Part shown: piece by piece, positions 53,324 through 63,198 of the stretch
Layout of the letters: each line of letters starts with the position of its first letter
Numbering within the stretch: position 1 is the first letter of the stretch
NCBI GenBank assembly: GCA_902802305.1
Contig: CADCLG010000011.1
Span: forward strand, 51,218-115,217
From: an uncultured Spirochaetaceae bacterium
GTDB taxonomy: Bacteria; Spirochaetota; Spirochaetia; Treponematales; Treponemataceae
Length of the DNA stretch: 64,000 nt
Direction of reading: 5' to 3'
Position numbers and translations under genes: made by a program
Notes under the pieces: generated by a model
What the model was told of the DNA's origin: nothing
Database searches by the model: none
The model's input: only the letters and a program-made list of their open reading frames with translations

Positions 53324-55429
53324 TTAAAATCCATAATACTCATTATTTGCTTCATTTAGAGACGATTTAGCATCCTTAAAGACAGGAAAAGAATTGTCCG
53401 TTTTTTCCAGCTGCCCTCTGAAAGAATTATCTGTAACAGAACCTTTTACGTCAAATAATTCACCAATTCTTCCCTTTTTGCCAATAATTTTAAGGGAATT
53501 ATTTTTCATACTGATATCGCCTTCATTTAAGGAAAAAGCAACTGCCGTATCAGATGTAAGGTTGATCGAAGAATTTTGAACTTTAAGTTTTGTCTTAACT
53601 CCCGAAACACAAGAAGAATAGATTTTTGAACTGATTGCAATAATATCATTTTTCAGGTTCACTGATGAAGAAAAGCCGTCTATGAGAGTTCCATTTTTTC
53701 CGAATTGGGCGGAAAGCTGACAGTTTGTTAAATCAAGTACAGAATTTTCAAGCTTTATAAGGGGTGTAGACTGACGGAGCAAAGCTTCATCTGTACCAGA
53801 AAGCTCAATAAGACAATTATCAAGAGAAAAATTTGAATTTCTGATTACTAAAGAGCTTTTTGGAGGAAAAAGCAGCTTAGCATTTCCATTATTTATAATT
53901 GAACAGTTTGATGATAGCACAACCTGTTTTTGAGGCATGGTTATCTGGCCTTTTACATGAAGCCTTGCATAAGAGCCCTTGTTTACTGAATCTATACACT
54001 GCTCAAAAGAACTGTAAGGTTTTTCAATAGTTCCGTCAGCAAGCTGAGGATCAGCATTTTCATCTAAATAATAATTGTACTGGTCAATAATTACACTGTA
54101 TTCAGAAACATTGCCAACATTTTCTCCGTTTACAGAATAAGCACGAACTTTAAAATAAACAGTTCCTTCCCCCTGAGGTTCCATTACAAAGCTTAAAGAC
54201 GGGGAATCAGCCTTTTTATATGCCGACATTTTTACATTAGCAAATATTTCTGAATCAGCAGCATAACTCGCAGACATATCCCTCAAAACCAATGGAGAAC
54301 TGGTAGAAACATACAAGTCACAATTTTTTTCACCCGAAATAGAAACTTTTACAGGTAAGCGTGAATAAAAGGATTTTGAAGTAGAAGTAATTACAGGATT
54401 TGAAGGAGGACGCTTTTTTATATCATAAGAAGCATCCATTTTTCCCTGATAGACAGAGTTTGAAAAAATACCTATATCAAGTTTTCCGGAAGCATTATCG
54501 CCATAAAAAGTGTCTGCGCCAATTGAAGAATACAATTCCTGATAAGAATTTTCTGTTTCAGACAAAATAGAAAAAGAATAAGATGAGTCACCATCAATTT
54601 CAAAAATTACGCAGCCATCATCCATGACTTTTTTATTAATAAGCGGCTTTGGCGGCAAAACAAAATATTCAATAGGATTTCCAAACTCATAATCAATACT
54701 CTGCCAGCTTATCATGTGGCTTACACTGCGGTCCAGATATTTGCTTGTTTTTGGAAGCTCCCAATATTCGCTGTCGATTTTATAAATTAAATCCTGATTT
54801 GTAAAAGTAATTTTATCCCAGTCGGTTATAAAAAAAGGAACGTCCCGTCTTGAATAAACCCCGGCACTCTGAGGAAAAGTTTTTACCATAAAGCGCCATT
54901 TTTTCTGAGTTTTTTTATCCCAGATTGTACAGGGAATATAGCGGATTAAAACAGATTTATCAGAAATTAGAAGTTCTCTTCCTTGTAAAAAAGAATCTGG
55001 AGGAAGCCCAAAACTAAAGTCCAGTTCAGAAGGAATTATAAATAGCGAACCAGAGGTATAATTATAAAGGCCGCCATCATAAAAAAGAGAAATAAAATCT
55101 GCATAAGAAGCTTCAAAAGCAGAATCAGGCTGAACTGAAAAATTAACGGTAGTTTCAGAGGAATGTCTGCCTGCTTTTTTTATTCTAAGGGTAATATCAC
55201 CAATCAAATCAATTAAAACTGGTCCGTCATAAGCAAAGCCCATTGTTTCGGGGTCTGAACCATTTAGTGAATAAAAATAGTCTCCGCCATCAGACGTATC
55301 TATCAAAAGCAGCTGCTTGTTTAACCACTTACCTTCAATAGGACTGATAACCTTTATTTGAGAGGTCTGCGCATAAAAGGAAAAAGAAAAAAGAGATAAA
55401 ATTAAAGCAAAAAGAAATGTTTTTTTCAT
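53324..55429 (-). CDS. Exported beta-helix protein with chitobiase-like N-terminal domain
   Basis: 701 aa. A signal peptide (1-20, ending YAQ) is followed by an Ig-like CHB_HEX_C segment (DGGDYFYSLNGSDPETMGFAYDGPVLI). Long beta-rich regions come next, and about residues 455-690 look like a right-handed parallel beta-helix of the DUF1565/pectate-lyase-like type (GTIEKPYSSFEQCIDSVNKG, then repeated 'NCxIxLSG' turns). No catalytic residues for a lyase are evident. Surface adhesion or polysaccharide binding is inference. SD AGAGGT precedes the ATG. rnhB follows directly. Confidence 0.72.
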   Translation of the reverse strand: MKKTFLFALILSLFSFSFYAQTSQIKVISPIEGKWLNKQLLLIDTSDGGDYFYSLNGSDPETMGFAYDGPVLIDLIGDITLRIKKAGRHSSETTVNFSVQPDSAFEASYADFISLFYDGGLYNYTSGSLFIIPSELDFSFGLPPDSFLQGRELLISDKSVLIRYIPCTIWDKKTQKKWRFMVKTFPQSAGVYSRRDVPFFITDWDKITFTNQDLIYKIDSEYWELPKTSKYLDRSVSHMISWQSIDYEFGNPIEYFVLPPKPLINKKVMDDGCVIFEIDGDSSYSFSILSETENSYQELYSSIGADTFYGDNASGKLDIGIFSNSVYQGKMDASYDIKKRPPSNPVITSTSKSFYSRLPVKVSISGEKNCDLYVSTSSPLVLRDMSASYAADSEIFANVKMSAYKKADSPSLSFVMEPQGEGTVYFKVRAYSVNGENVGNVSEYSVIIDQYNYYLDENADPQLADGTIEKPYSSFEQCIDSVNKGSYARLHVKGQITMPQKQVVLSSNCSIINNGNAKLLFPPKSSLVIRNSNFSLDNCLIELSGTDEALLRQSTPLIKLENSVLDLTNCQLSAQFGKNGTLIDGFSSSVNLKNDIIAISSKIYSSCVSGVKTKLKVQNSSINLTSDTAVAFSLNEGDISMKNNSLKIIGKKGRIGELFDVKGSVTDNSFRGQLEKTDNSFPVFKDAKSSLNEANNEYYGF

Positions 55430-55470
55430 ATTACCTCTTGATTTGATTCACCAGTTTTACCCTGCTTAAA

Positions 55471-56091
55471 TTACAAGCCCAAAAAAGGATCAAGAACATC
55501 TACTAATTCTGGATCCTTACTAAAATAATACTTTTGTAATTCGTCTTTTGTCAAACCAACAAGCTCATGACTCATATAATGAATCCAGCGGTTTTCTTCA
55601 GGAGTATTTATTTCAAACTTGCGGCAATAATAATCAGGCTGAATAGGAAGCTGCTCCTTGTAATATGTAAAATATTTATAATCATGAACAACAACCTTTA
55701 TATCTTCACGCGGCATACCACGGGAGTTCATGAGGGTTTCTACAAGACAGTTTATCGTTCTTCCAGAATCAAAAATATCATCTACTAAAAGGATTTTATC
55801 ACCAGGTCTGAGATTTTCTGGAGGATAAGTCCAGCCGTCAATAAATACATTTGAATGCTTAGAAACGTCTGTATAGGAACGGGCAACTACACCAGCATAC
55901 AAAACCGGATGAAAATGATTTTTCTTTGCAAGAATTTTAAAATACTCACTGATTATATTTGCCATATAAGCTCCGCCCCTTAATGAGCAGTAAATTACAT
56001 CTGGAATAAAACCGTCATTATATATTTTGTGGGCAAGTTTAAGAGCATTGTTTCTTACTGTTTCATATTCCAAAAATTCTTTAATCATCAT
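55471..56091 (-). CDS. Phosphoribosyltransferase-domain protein
   Basis: A 206-aa PRTase fold. PDVIYCSLRGGAYMANIISEYF is near the N-terminus, and the PRPP-binding loop ILLVDDIFDSGRTINCLVETL follows at about 100-120. The closing part (YYCRKFEINTPEENRWIHYMSHELV) resembles hypoxanthine/xanthine PRTases such as the bacterial Hpt/Xpt-like group. The base specificity cannot be set by eye. SD AGAGGTT is strong, and an A/T-rich region with TATTAT-like boxes lies upstream. The flanking genes give no functional hint. Confidence 0.85.
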   Translation of the reverse strand: MMIKEFLEYETVRNNALKLAHKIYNDGFIPDVIYCSLRGGAYMANIISEYFKILAKKNHFHPVLYAGVVARSYTDVSKHSNVFIDGWTYPPENLRPGDKILLVDDIFDSGRTINCLVETLMNSRGMPREDIKVVVHDYKYFTYYKEQLPIQPDYYCRKFEINTPEENRWIHYMSHELVGLTKDELQKYYFSKDPELVDVLDPFLGL

Positions 56092-56145
56092 AACCTCTAT
56101 AATTTATCTATTCTAATAATAAAACGCGTATTTTATTATAATTGA

Positions 56146-57117
56146 TTACTCCGTAATTGTTAAGCCGATATAATAAAAATCAGAATCTGGTAAAGCTTCG
56201 ATTTTATCCTCTGGTAAAAACTGGGAATATAAGTTTAAAATTGCTTCAATTCTTGGCTGCATCAAATCATCCGAAATATATGTAAAATTCATTTTTGGGA
56301 TTGCTTTAACTGCAATTCCACTGTCCAAGCCAAGCTTATATTTTTGACACATTTTTCCACCGTAAAGGGGATTTTTTCTTATTTGAGAAACAGCTTCCTG
56401 GTATGCTGAAAGAATTAAATCAAGGAAAAACTTATTATCTCTGACAAAATCACCATTTGCAATCATTACAGTTACCGGATACCCATCGTCATTTCCTGCA
56501 AAATAAGAATATTCCTCCTGCAAATCTATTGCTGTAATTATCTGTTTGTCTTTTTTATTTGCAATTGAAGCAAGAGGCTCCGTAACCACAGCATATTTTA
56601 TTTTATCTGTTATAAGCTGAGGTATTATTTTTTCAACTGGAGTGGAATAAGAAATACTTACACCTGTTTTTTTATCAATTTCAATTTCATTTTTTTCAAG
56701 CAGAAATCTAAAGATGTAGTCACTTAAATTATCTTTAGCAGGAATATTTACACTTTTTCCAGGTAAATCCGAAAAGCGTTTTGAGTTTTTGTCTTTTGTG
56801 ATTAAATACAGGCTTCCATTTCGGGTGATTGCACAGCACTTTATGCTTTTATTTGATGAATAATAAGCCTTTGCCGCTACATTTACATTTACAAAGGTAA
56901 GGTCAATCTGATTTGTAAGTAATTTTGTGAGCAGGCTTTCGGAATCAGAGGCTTCAATATAATCGACTTTTATATTGTTGATTACCTTATTTTTTTCCAT
57001 CATATAAGCAAGAGGAATATAATCCGGTGACTTTAAAAATCCAACTTTGATTTGATTATCACAAAAAAGAGGAAAAAAAATCAGCAATGCAAAAATAAAA
57101 CTAATGTGTTTTTTCAT
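56146..57117 (-). CDS. Orphan ABC-type solute-binding protein (SsuA/NMT1-like)
   Basis: About 323 aa from the ATG at 57117; a TTG two codons earlier is also in frame. The signal sequence ends FFPLFCDN, a possible lipobox. The mature protein has the two-lobe periplasmic-binding fold of the SsuA/THI5/NMT1 group (IKVGFLKSPDYIPLAYMMEKN, TNQIDLTFVNVNVAAKAYYSS, PGKSVNIPAKDNLSDYIFRFLLEKN, KIKYAVVTEPLASIANKK). Substrates of this family are sulfonates, nitrate, taurine or pyrimidine precursors. No permease or ATPase gene is adjacent; clpC precedes it by 27 nt, an unusual neighbour. Confidence 0.8.
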   Translation of the reverse strand: MKKHISFIFALLIFFPLFCDNQIKVGFLKSPDYIPLAYMMEKNKVINNIKVDYIEASDSESLLTKLLTNQIDLTFVNVNVAAKAYYSSNKSIKCCAITRNGSLYLITKDKNSKRFSDLPGKSVNIPAKDNLSDYIFRFLLEKNEIEIDKKTGVSISYSTPVEKIIPQLITDKIKYAVVTEPLASIANKKDKQIITAIDLQEEYSYFAGNDDGYPVTVMIANGDFVRDNKFFLDLILSAYQEAVSQIRKNPLYGGKMCQKYKLGLDSGIAVKAIPKMNFTYISDDLMQPRIEAILNLYSQFLPEDKIEALPDSDFYYIGLTITE

Positions 57118-57144
57118 TAGCAAAATATCCCGTCAGACTCTTAA

Positions 57145-59733
57145 TCACTTCCTCAATAAGTTTACCGGAACTTTTTCAGTCTCAGGAACTTCATCACTAT
57201 TTTGCAGCTTTATGTTCAAATGTTCCTTTGAATAAGAAATTAGAACCCTGTCAAAGGATTTTCCGTGATTCTGAAGAATCTCCATAGCAAGAGGATTTTC
57301 AATTTCTTTTTGAATAAGCCGTCGCAAGGGTCTGGCTCCCATTGAAGGATTATAACCGTTTTCAATAAGAAAATTCCTGGCCTTGCTGGAAATTGAAATC
57401 TTCATTTTCTTTTCCGAAAGTCTTTCTGCCAGTTCTTCAAGCTGAATATCAAGTATTTTTGCAACTTCTTTCTTTGACAGGGCATTGAAAACAATTATAT
57501 CATCTATTCTGTTTATAAGCTCAGGACTTAGAAGCTTTTTTAATTCGTTCAAAGCCCCTGATTTTATTTCTGCATAAGAAATAATACCGTCAGCGTTTCC
57601 AAAGCCTACCCTACCTTCGTTTGTAATCTGTCTTGCCCCGGCATTACTTGTCATAATTATTACAGTATTTCTAAAATTAACCGTATGACCAAGATTATCA
57701 GAAAGCTCGCCTTCTTCAAGAAGCTGAAGTAACAAATTGAATATATCTGGATGGGCCTTTTCAATTTCATCAAGAAGCACAACAGAATATGGATGGCGTC
57801 TTACTTTTTCCGTAAGAACTCCACCTTCTTCATAACCGACATATCCTGGAGGTGCTCCAACAAGTCGACTGGCTGTATGTTTTTCCATATAATCAGACAT
57901 ATCAATTCTAATCAGGGCATCTTCACTTCCAAAAAGATATTTAGCAAGGGCCTTTGCAAGCTGGGTTTTTCCTACTCCAGTCGGTCCAAGGAAAATAAAG
58001 GAGCCCAAAGGATGTTTTGGAGAAGAAATACCGGCCCTGCTTCGTCTTATTGAATCAGAAATAGTTTTTACAGCATCATTTTGGCCAATGACAATTTTAT
58101 GGAGTTCCTTTTCCATATTCAAAATACGTTCAGTTTCTGAAGTTGTCATCTGTTCAACAGGAATACCTGTCATTTCACTGATAATTTTCTCAATATCGGC
58201 GGCAGTTACAATTCTTTCGCTACTGATTTTATTATTTTCCCAAAGCTCGGTGTAGGTTTTAAGTTTATTTTTTAATTCTATAACTTTTGCACGAATCATT
58301 GCGGCATTTTCGTAGCTTTGATTTTCTATTAATAGTTTTTTATCCCTTTCTAGCTCAGCCTTCATCATTTCAAGCTCGGCAAGTTCTGAAGGGTGTTCTT
58401 CTTCTTCAATCTTTTTTGAGGCACCTGCTTCATCCAGAATATCAATTGCTTTATCAGGAAGAACTTTTTCTGGAAGATAGCGCTTTGAAAGTTTTACAAT
58501 AGTTTCAATTACATCATCTGCATATTTTACATGATGATATTTTTCGTATTTTGGCTTAATTCCTTCAAGAATATTTTTGGCATCATCACTTTCAGGTTCA
58601 TCAACCTTAACTACTTGGAATCTTCTCTCCAGAGCCATGTCTCTTTCAATGTGCTTTGTATATTCTTTTGTAGTTGTCGCACCTATAATTTGAATCTCAC
58701 CACGGGAAAGAGCCGGTTTCATAATATTTGAAGCATCCATTGTGCCTTCATTTCCACCTGCTCCAATGATTGAATGGACTTCATCAATAAAAAGAATTAT
58801 ATCCTTGTTTGTTTGAAGCTCTGTAAGAATGTTTTTCATTCGCTCTTCAAACTCACCGCGATATTTTGTTCCAGCAACGACAGCAGCCAAATCCAGAGAA
58901 AGAAGTTTCTTTTTTAACAAATCAGAAGGAACCTTTCCCCCTGCAATTCTCTGGGCAAGTCCCTCTACAATTGCAGTTTTTCCAACTCCCGGCTCGCCTG
59001 TCAAAACTGGATTATTTTTTGTTCGCCTGCAAAGAATCTGTATTACTCTGTGGATTTCTTTATTGCGGCCGACAACCGGATCCAGTTTATTTTCCAGAGC
59101 CATGCGGGTTAAATCACGACTATACTTGCTTAAAATTGATTCATTTTTCTGAGGCTTTGTTTTGTCTTCAGTTTCTGAAAGGTCTTTTTTTCTGTCATTT
59201 TCCCCACTATCCCAAACTGAAGACATATCAGTAAAAATTGACCTGAAAACTGCGTCCAAAATGCTTTCATTTTCCTGCTGATAGAAAGATGTTCTTTCCT
59301 CGTTCTGCAATTCCATTACAACAAAACGGACATCCATAATAGAATAATCAGAAATATTAAAAAATCTGTGAACTACACTATCCTCTTCCCTTACAGCTGC
59401 AAGAAGCAAATGCTCAGTTCCAATATATTCATTATGCAAGGCAGATGCTTCTATATCAGCAATATTCATAAGCTGGCGGTATCTGGGACTAAATGGAATT
59501 TTATTTAAATTAGGCGGATTTGAATCTTCACCAAGATATTTTTCGAGAATTTTTTTAAGGTCTCCAGCGGCCAGTAATAATTTTGGAAAAACATCACAAC
59601 CTAATCCTTCTTTTGTTTTAAGCATTGCAAGAATCACATGTTCAGGAAGAAGCTGTTTACTTCCAAATTTTCGCGCTTCATCTTGTGCAAGAACTGTAAG
59701 AATTTTTTTTGCACGTGGTGAAAGATTTTTCAT
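57145..59733 (-). CDS. clpC: ClpC-type AAA+ unfoldase
   Basis: About 862 aa from the ATG at 59733, which has GAGG 6 nt upstream; a GTG 72 nt earlier is in frame but lacks an SD. Layout: Clp N-domain repeats (about 1-140), AAA-1 with Walker A GEPGVGKTAIVEGLA and Walker B ILFIDEVHSIIGAGG, then a UVR-like coiled segment (KLLIENQSYENAAMIRAKVIELKNKL) marking ClpC rather than ClpA or ClpB. AAA-2 follows with GPTGVGKTQLAKALA and VVLLDEIEKAHPD. The loop RVGFGN resembles the ClpP-docking VGF tripeptide, so it likely delivers substrates to ClpP. No clpP or mcsAB is nearby. Confidence 0.92.
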   Translation of the reverse strand: MKNLSPRAKKILTVLAQDEARKFGSKQLLPEHVILAMLKTKEGLGCDVFPKLLLAAGDLKKILEKYLGEDSNPPNLNKIPFSPRYRQLMNIADIEASALHNEYIGTEHLLLAAVREEDSVVHRFFNISDYSIMDVRFVVMELQNEERTSFYQQENESILDAVFRSIFTDMSSVWDSGENDRKKDLSETEDKTKPQKNESILSKYSRDLTRMALENKLDPVVGRNKEIHRVIQILCRRTKNNPVLTGEPGVGKTAIVEGLAQRIAGGKVPSDLLKKKLLSLDLAAVVAGTKYRGEFEERMKNILTELQTNKDIILFIDEVHSIIGAGGNEGTMDASNIMKPALSRGEIQIIGATTTKEYTKHIERDMALERRFQVVKVDEPESDDAKNILEGIKPKYEKYHHVKYADDVIETIVKLSKRYLPEKVLPDKAIDILDEAGASKKIEEEEHPSELAELEMMKAELERDKKLLIENQSYENAAMIRAKVIELKNKLKTYTELWENNKISSERIVTAADIEKIISEMTGIPVEQMTTSETERILNMEKELHKIVIGQNDAVKTISDSIRRSRAGISSPKHPLGSFIFLGPTGVGKTQLAKALAKYLFGSEDALIRIDMSDYMEKHTASRLVGAPPGYVGYEEGGVLTEKVRRHPYSVVLLDEIEKAHPDIFNLLLQLLEEGELSDNLGHTVNFRNTVIIMTSNAGARQITNEGRVGFGNADGIISYAEIKSGALNELKKLLSPELINRIDDIIVFNALSKKEVAKILDIQLEELAERLSEKKMKISISSKARNFLIENGYNPSMGARPLRRLIQKEIENPLAMEILQNHGKSFDRVLISYSKEHLNIKLQNSDEVPETEKVPVNLLRK

Positions 59734-59831
59734 TTTCGCCTCAGATAATTGATAATTTAAAAATAGTATATTTAAATTATCGGCAGAGAGAGGGAAATTC
59801 GGCACATCAAGTTTTTTAATTTGCTCAAATT

Positions 59832-61178
59832 TTATGATTTACGTAGAATCTCTAATGGCTTTTCGCGACCGGCTTTTACAGACGGAATTATTGAAACAAT
59901 AAGAGACAGAACGATTGTTGCCGCAACTATTAAAAAGAGCTGACCAAAAGGAATATCGACTGGAATTTCCTGCAAATAATAGGCGGGGTCCATTAGTTTG
60001 ATGGCGCTCATTTGCGAAAGAGGGATTCCCCTTAGGGCATAAATAATTCTTGCACAGAAATTAACAATTTTTTCTACACCTTTTACCAGACTGTTTGCAT
60101 TTACAGAACACAAAAGCCCGATTGGCAGACCAATTAAAATTCCTCCGCAGCCACACATCATTCCGGTAATCAAAAATGAAAGTGATATTCCGGCAGGACT
60201 GGCACCAATGCTTTTTAAAATTGCAATTTCCTTTTTTCGTTCCATTACCAGCATGATAATTGCAGAAGAAACATTTATTGAAGCAACAAGGACAATCAAC
60301 ATCATGATAAAAACAAGCATAACCTTTGTAGAAGCAAAATTTTCAAATTCGCTTGCATGCACCTGGTTCCAGCGGTAGAAATTTGCTATTCTGCTGTATT
60401 TTTGCTGCAATTCTCTTTGAATTCTTACTAAATCAGGGGAAAAAGCATTCTGAGTGTCAATCATGACCGTATAAGAAGCATTTGATAAAGATAAACCTGA
60501 ATAAGCTGTTTCAATTGGAAGAAAAACCCAAAGAGCATCCAGTTCCTGATATCCTGAAGAAACAATTGCAGCAACCTTAAAAGAAGACATTTTTGGAGAA
60601 ATTTTGCCATTTGTAGTTTTTGTTGTAATTATTCTAAAGGAATCACCGGCATGAAGGTTTAAGGTTTCGGCAATTTTCTGTCCTACAACTGCGGCTTTCA
60701 CATTTTTTTCAGAATCAGCGCTTTTTGAATAATCTTCAAGCGAACCTTCAATTACAGTAAAAAGTTTTTTGAAAGACTCATTCCTTTCAAAAATATCATT
60801 TTCCATTGCACGGATTTGTATGCCCGTTCTTAAAGCCTTTCCTGCGGCAAGAGCTGTAATTCCAATTTCAGGATAAGCATTTTTCACACCTTCCACATTT
60901 TTTAACCCCTCTGAAAAATCCTTAAATTCTTCAAAACTTTTTACCTCCTGACAGGAAGTTGCAACATAAGCCTGAATGTGACTAGACGATAGCCCGATAA
61001 TTCTTTCTGTCATACCTTCTATCATGCCGTTTGAAACTGAAAGAACAACAATCAAAGGGACAATACTCAGTCCTATACAAAGCAGGGCACCAAAAAGGCT
61101 CCTGCGTGCAGAAGATTTTCTTTCTGTTTTTGGGAAAATTAAGCTTTTTGCAAACATTAAGGAAGATTTTACAGTCAT
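59832..61178 (-). CDS. lolE: LolC/LolE-family lipoprotein exporter permease
   Basis: A 448-aa permease with four membrane helices: one near the N-terminus (about 28-50) and three near the C-terminus, separated by a large periplasmic MacB-like domain. The cytoplasmic coupling element is VMERKKEIAILKSIGASPAGI. With the ATPase LolD and a second, more divergent permease it forms the inner-membrane LolCDE complex that extracts outer-membrane lipoproteins, which fits the many lipoproteins in the window. SD AAGGT lies before the ATG. The labels lolC and lolE are interchangeable here; I assigned them by order. Confidence 0.88.
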   Translation of the reverse strand: MTVKSSLMFAKSLIFPKTERKSSARRSLFGALLCIGLSIVPLIVVLSVSNGMIEGMTERIIGLSSSHIQAYVATSCQEVKSFEEFKDFSEGLKNVEGVKNAYPEIGITALAAGKALRTGIQIRAMENDIFERNESFKKLFTVIEGSLEDYSKSADSEKNVKAAVVGQKIAETLNLHAGDSFRIITTKTTNGKISPKMSSFKVAAIVSSGYQELDALWVFLPIETAYSGLSLSNASYTVMIDTQNAFSPDLVRIQRELQQKYSRIANFYRWNQVHASEFENFASTKVMLVFIMMLIVLVASINVSSAIIMLVMERKKEIAILKSIGASPAGISLSFLITGMMCGCGGILIGLPIGLLCSVNANSLVKGVEKIVNFCARIIYALRGIPLSQMSAIKLMDPAYYLQEIPVDIPFGQLFLIVAATIVLSLIVSIIPSVKAGREKPLEILRKS

Positions 61179-61199
61179 CAGCTTTTTACCTTATTCTCA

Positions 61200-61892
61200 T
61201 TACTTATTATTTATTTTTACAGATTCAAGTTTTCCATTCACAATCTTATAACAGAACTCACCTTTTTCAGCCAGTTTCAAATCATGTGTTACAAGAATCA
61301 AAGTTTTATTATATTTTTCAACCATTGAAAAAAGCAGGTCGCCAATCATTACGGCATTATTTGGATCAAGATTTCCTGTAGGCTCATCCGCAAGAATTAA
61401 AAAAGGATTATTTATCAAGGAGCGGGCAACTGCGACCCTCTGACGTTCTCCACCAGAAAGCTGGGAAGGAAGATGAGATTTTCTGTCATAAACGCCAACA
61501 TCATTCAAAAGCTGCTCTGCCCTTTCTATTGCTTCTTTTTTAGATACTCCTGCAATATAGGCCGGCATATAAACATTTTCAAGAGCGGAAAAATCTTTAA
61601 GAAGATAATGAAACTGGAAAATCAAGCCCAAAAAAGACGAACGATATTCAGCAAGATTATTTTCATTCAACTTTCCAACATTCCATTTTCCTGCAATAAC
61701 ACTGCCAGAAGTTGCAGAATCAATTCCACCAATAATATTTAGTAAAGTACTTTTACCGCTGCCACTTTCACCGACAATTACATTTTTACTTCCTTCCAGA
61801 ACAGTTAAATCCAAATCTTTAAGGATTGTAAGCCTTTCACTGTCGGTTACATAAGTTTTTTCCAGATTTTTTATTTCAACAATATTATTCAT
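61200..61892 (-). CDS. lolD: LolD-type lipoprotein exporter ATPase
   Basis: A 230-aa ABC ATPase with Walker A GESGSGKSTLLNIIGG (about 39-54), Q-loop LIFQFHYLLKDFSALENVYMP (the 'FHYLLKDF' string is characteristic of LolD/MacB-type), signature LSGGERQRVAVARSL, Walker B FLILADEPTGNLD and H-loop LVTHD. It lies between the two permeases; its start overlaps the upstream permease by 8 nt and no SD is needed. Confidence 0.94.
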   Translation of the reverse strand: MNNIVEIKNLEKTYVTDSERLTILKDLDLTVLEGSKNVIVGESGSGKSTLLNIIGGIDSATSGSVIAGKWNVGKLNENNLAEYRSSFLGLIFQFHYLLKDFSALENVYMPAYIAGVSKKEAIERAEQLLNDVGVYDRKSHLPSQLSGGERQRVAVARSLINNPFLILADEPTGNLDPNNAVMIGDLLFSMVEKYNKTLILVTHDLKLAEKGEFCYKIVNGKLESVKINNK

Positions 61893-63198
61893 CGTGCAGA
61901 ACCTCCGCCACAGTCATTTTTAAAACATTTTTACTGGCTGCCCAGGATGCAAACAAGGGAGCAGCCAGCCCGAACAAGGCAATCATAACAATTTCGGAAA
62001 AGAACATTCTTGCGGGAATATTTGCATAAACCGCATAAGTTGAGTTTTCCTGAACAAACATAAGATTTTTTGGAGAAAAAAGGGCAGTAAAAAAATACTG
62101 AACCCAAAACATAATATCAGAAGCAAAATTAAAAACAAAATCTGTGTTTATACTAATCAAAATCCCCAGAATAACACCTGCAAAAGAGCCGATTACTCCA
62201 GTTGTAAAACCACGCATAATAAAGATTGATTTTATATCAGAGTTTTTTGCACCAATTGCAGACAGAATTGCAATTTCGCTCCGTCTCTCAAAAACAAGAC
62301 GTCTCATACCGTTATAAATATTGATTCCAACGACAACAAAAATCAGGGCTACAAGAAGCAGAAGAATATTTTTTTCTATTCTCAAAGCCCCGAAAAATGT
62401 TTTGTTATAATCACGCCAGGATTGAAACTTTGCCGACTCCAAGCCTTTCTCCAGATAAGAAATTGTATGAACATCATCATTGCTGTTTTTCAATTTAATT
62501 CCATAGATTTTTGGAGAAGAAGAACCAAAATATTTTTTTCCGTCAGCAATATTTATAAAAGAAAAAGAAGAGTTTATTTCTGAATATCCTGTTGAAAAAA
62601 TCCCTGTAACTTTAAAATATCTGTCATCCGAAAAAAGACTTACATCGCTTCCACCACTCAAAACAAGTAAATTGACTGTATCTCCCACAGAAACTCCAAG
62701 TTTTCTTGCAAGAGAAGAAGCAAGAACAATTGAATCCTGCTGGGAAAGATTAAATGAACCTGAAAGCATATTTATCTGTCCGTAGAAGCCCTTATCATTT
62801 ATATAAACATCAGGTTGAATTGCCCTGATTATCGCTGCATTTTCCCTGCCTCTTTTTCCAGTCATTAGTGTCTGAGCTTCGTAAAAAGATGTAACAGAAA
62901 GAACATTTTTATTTTTTTTACATATATCATACAAAGTACTTTCATTTTCTTCAGAAACTTCTGTTGCGCGGATATGATATGAAGAGATTTCCATAATTGC
63001 ATCAATAAAACTCATTTGAAAACCGTTCATTACGCTCATAACCACAATTAAAGTCATTACGCCAAAACAGATTCCCATAGTTGCAAGAATTGAAGTAGCC
63101 GCCGAACGACCTTTTCTATCAACGCGGGCAAAACGTTTTGAAACTGCATTTATCCATTTTAAGTTGGCAAAAAAGCTGCTGAAAATCTTTTTATTCAT
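61885..63198 (-). CDS. lolC: LolC/LolE-family lipoprotein exporter permease (first of two)
   Basis: About 437 aa from the ATG at 63198 (SD AGAAGG 9 nt upstream; an earlier in-frame ATG overlaps the preceding gene by 35 nt). A helix at about residues 33-60 is followed by a large periplasmic domain, then three C-terminal helices with the MacB coupling motif VFERRSEIAILSAIGAKNSDI. It pairs with the 448-aa permease and LolD. Coupling overlaps (8 nt on each side) indicate tight co-translation. Confidence 0.88.
   Translation of the reverse strand: MNKKIFSSFFANLKWINAVSKRFARVDRKGRSAATSILATMGICFGVMTLIVVMSVMNGFQMSFIDAIMEISSYHIRATEVSEENESTLYDICKKNKNVLSVTSFYEAQTLMTGKRGRENAAIIRAIQPDVYINDKGFYGQINMLSGSFNLSQQDSIVLASSLARKLGVSVGDTVNLLVLSGGSDVSLFSDDRYFKVTGIFSTGYSEINSSFSFINIADGKKYFGSSSPKIYGIKLKNSNDDVHTISYLEKGLESAKFQSWRDYNKTFFGALRIEKNILLLLVALIFVVVGINIYNGMRRLVFERRSEIAILSAIGAKNSDIKSIFIMRGFTTGVIGSFAGVILGILISINTDFVFNFASDIMFWVQYFFTALFSPKNLMFVQENSTYAVYANIPARMFFSEIVMIALFGLAAPLFASWAASKNVLKMTVAEVLHDE

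Noticed and set aside
59777..59784. GCCGATAA (minus strand) upstream of clpC
   Set aside because: Same octamer but no TAAA at N15; likely chance in AT-rich leader sequence.
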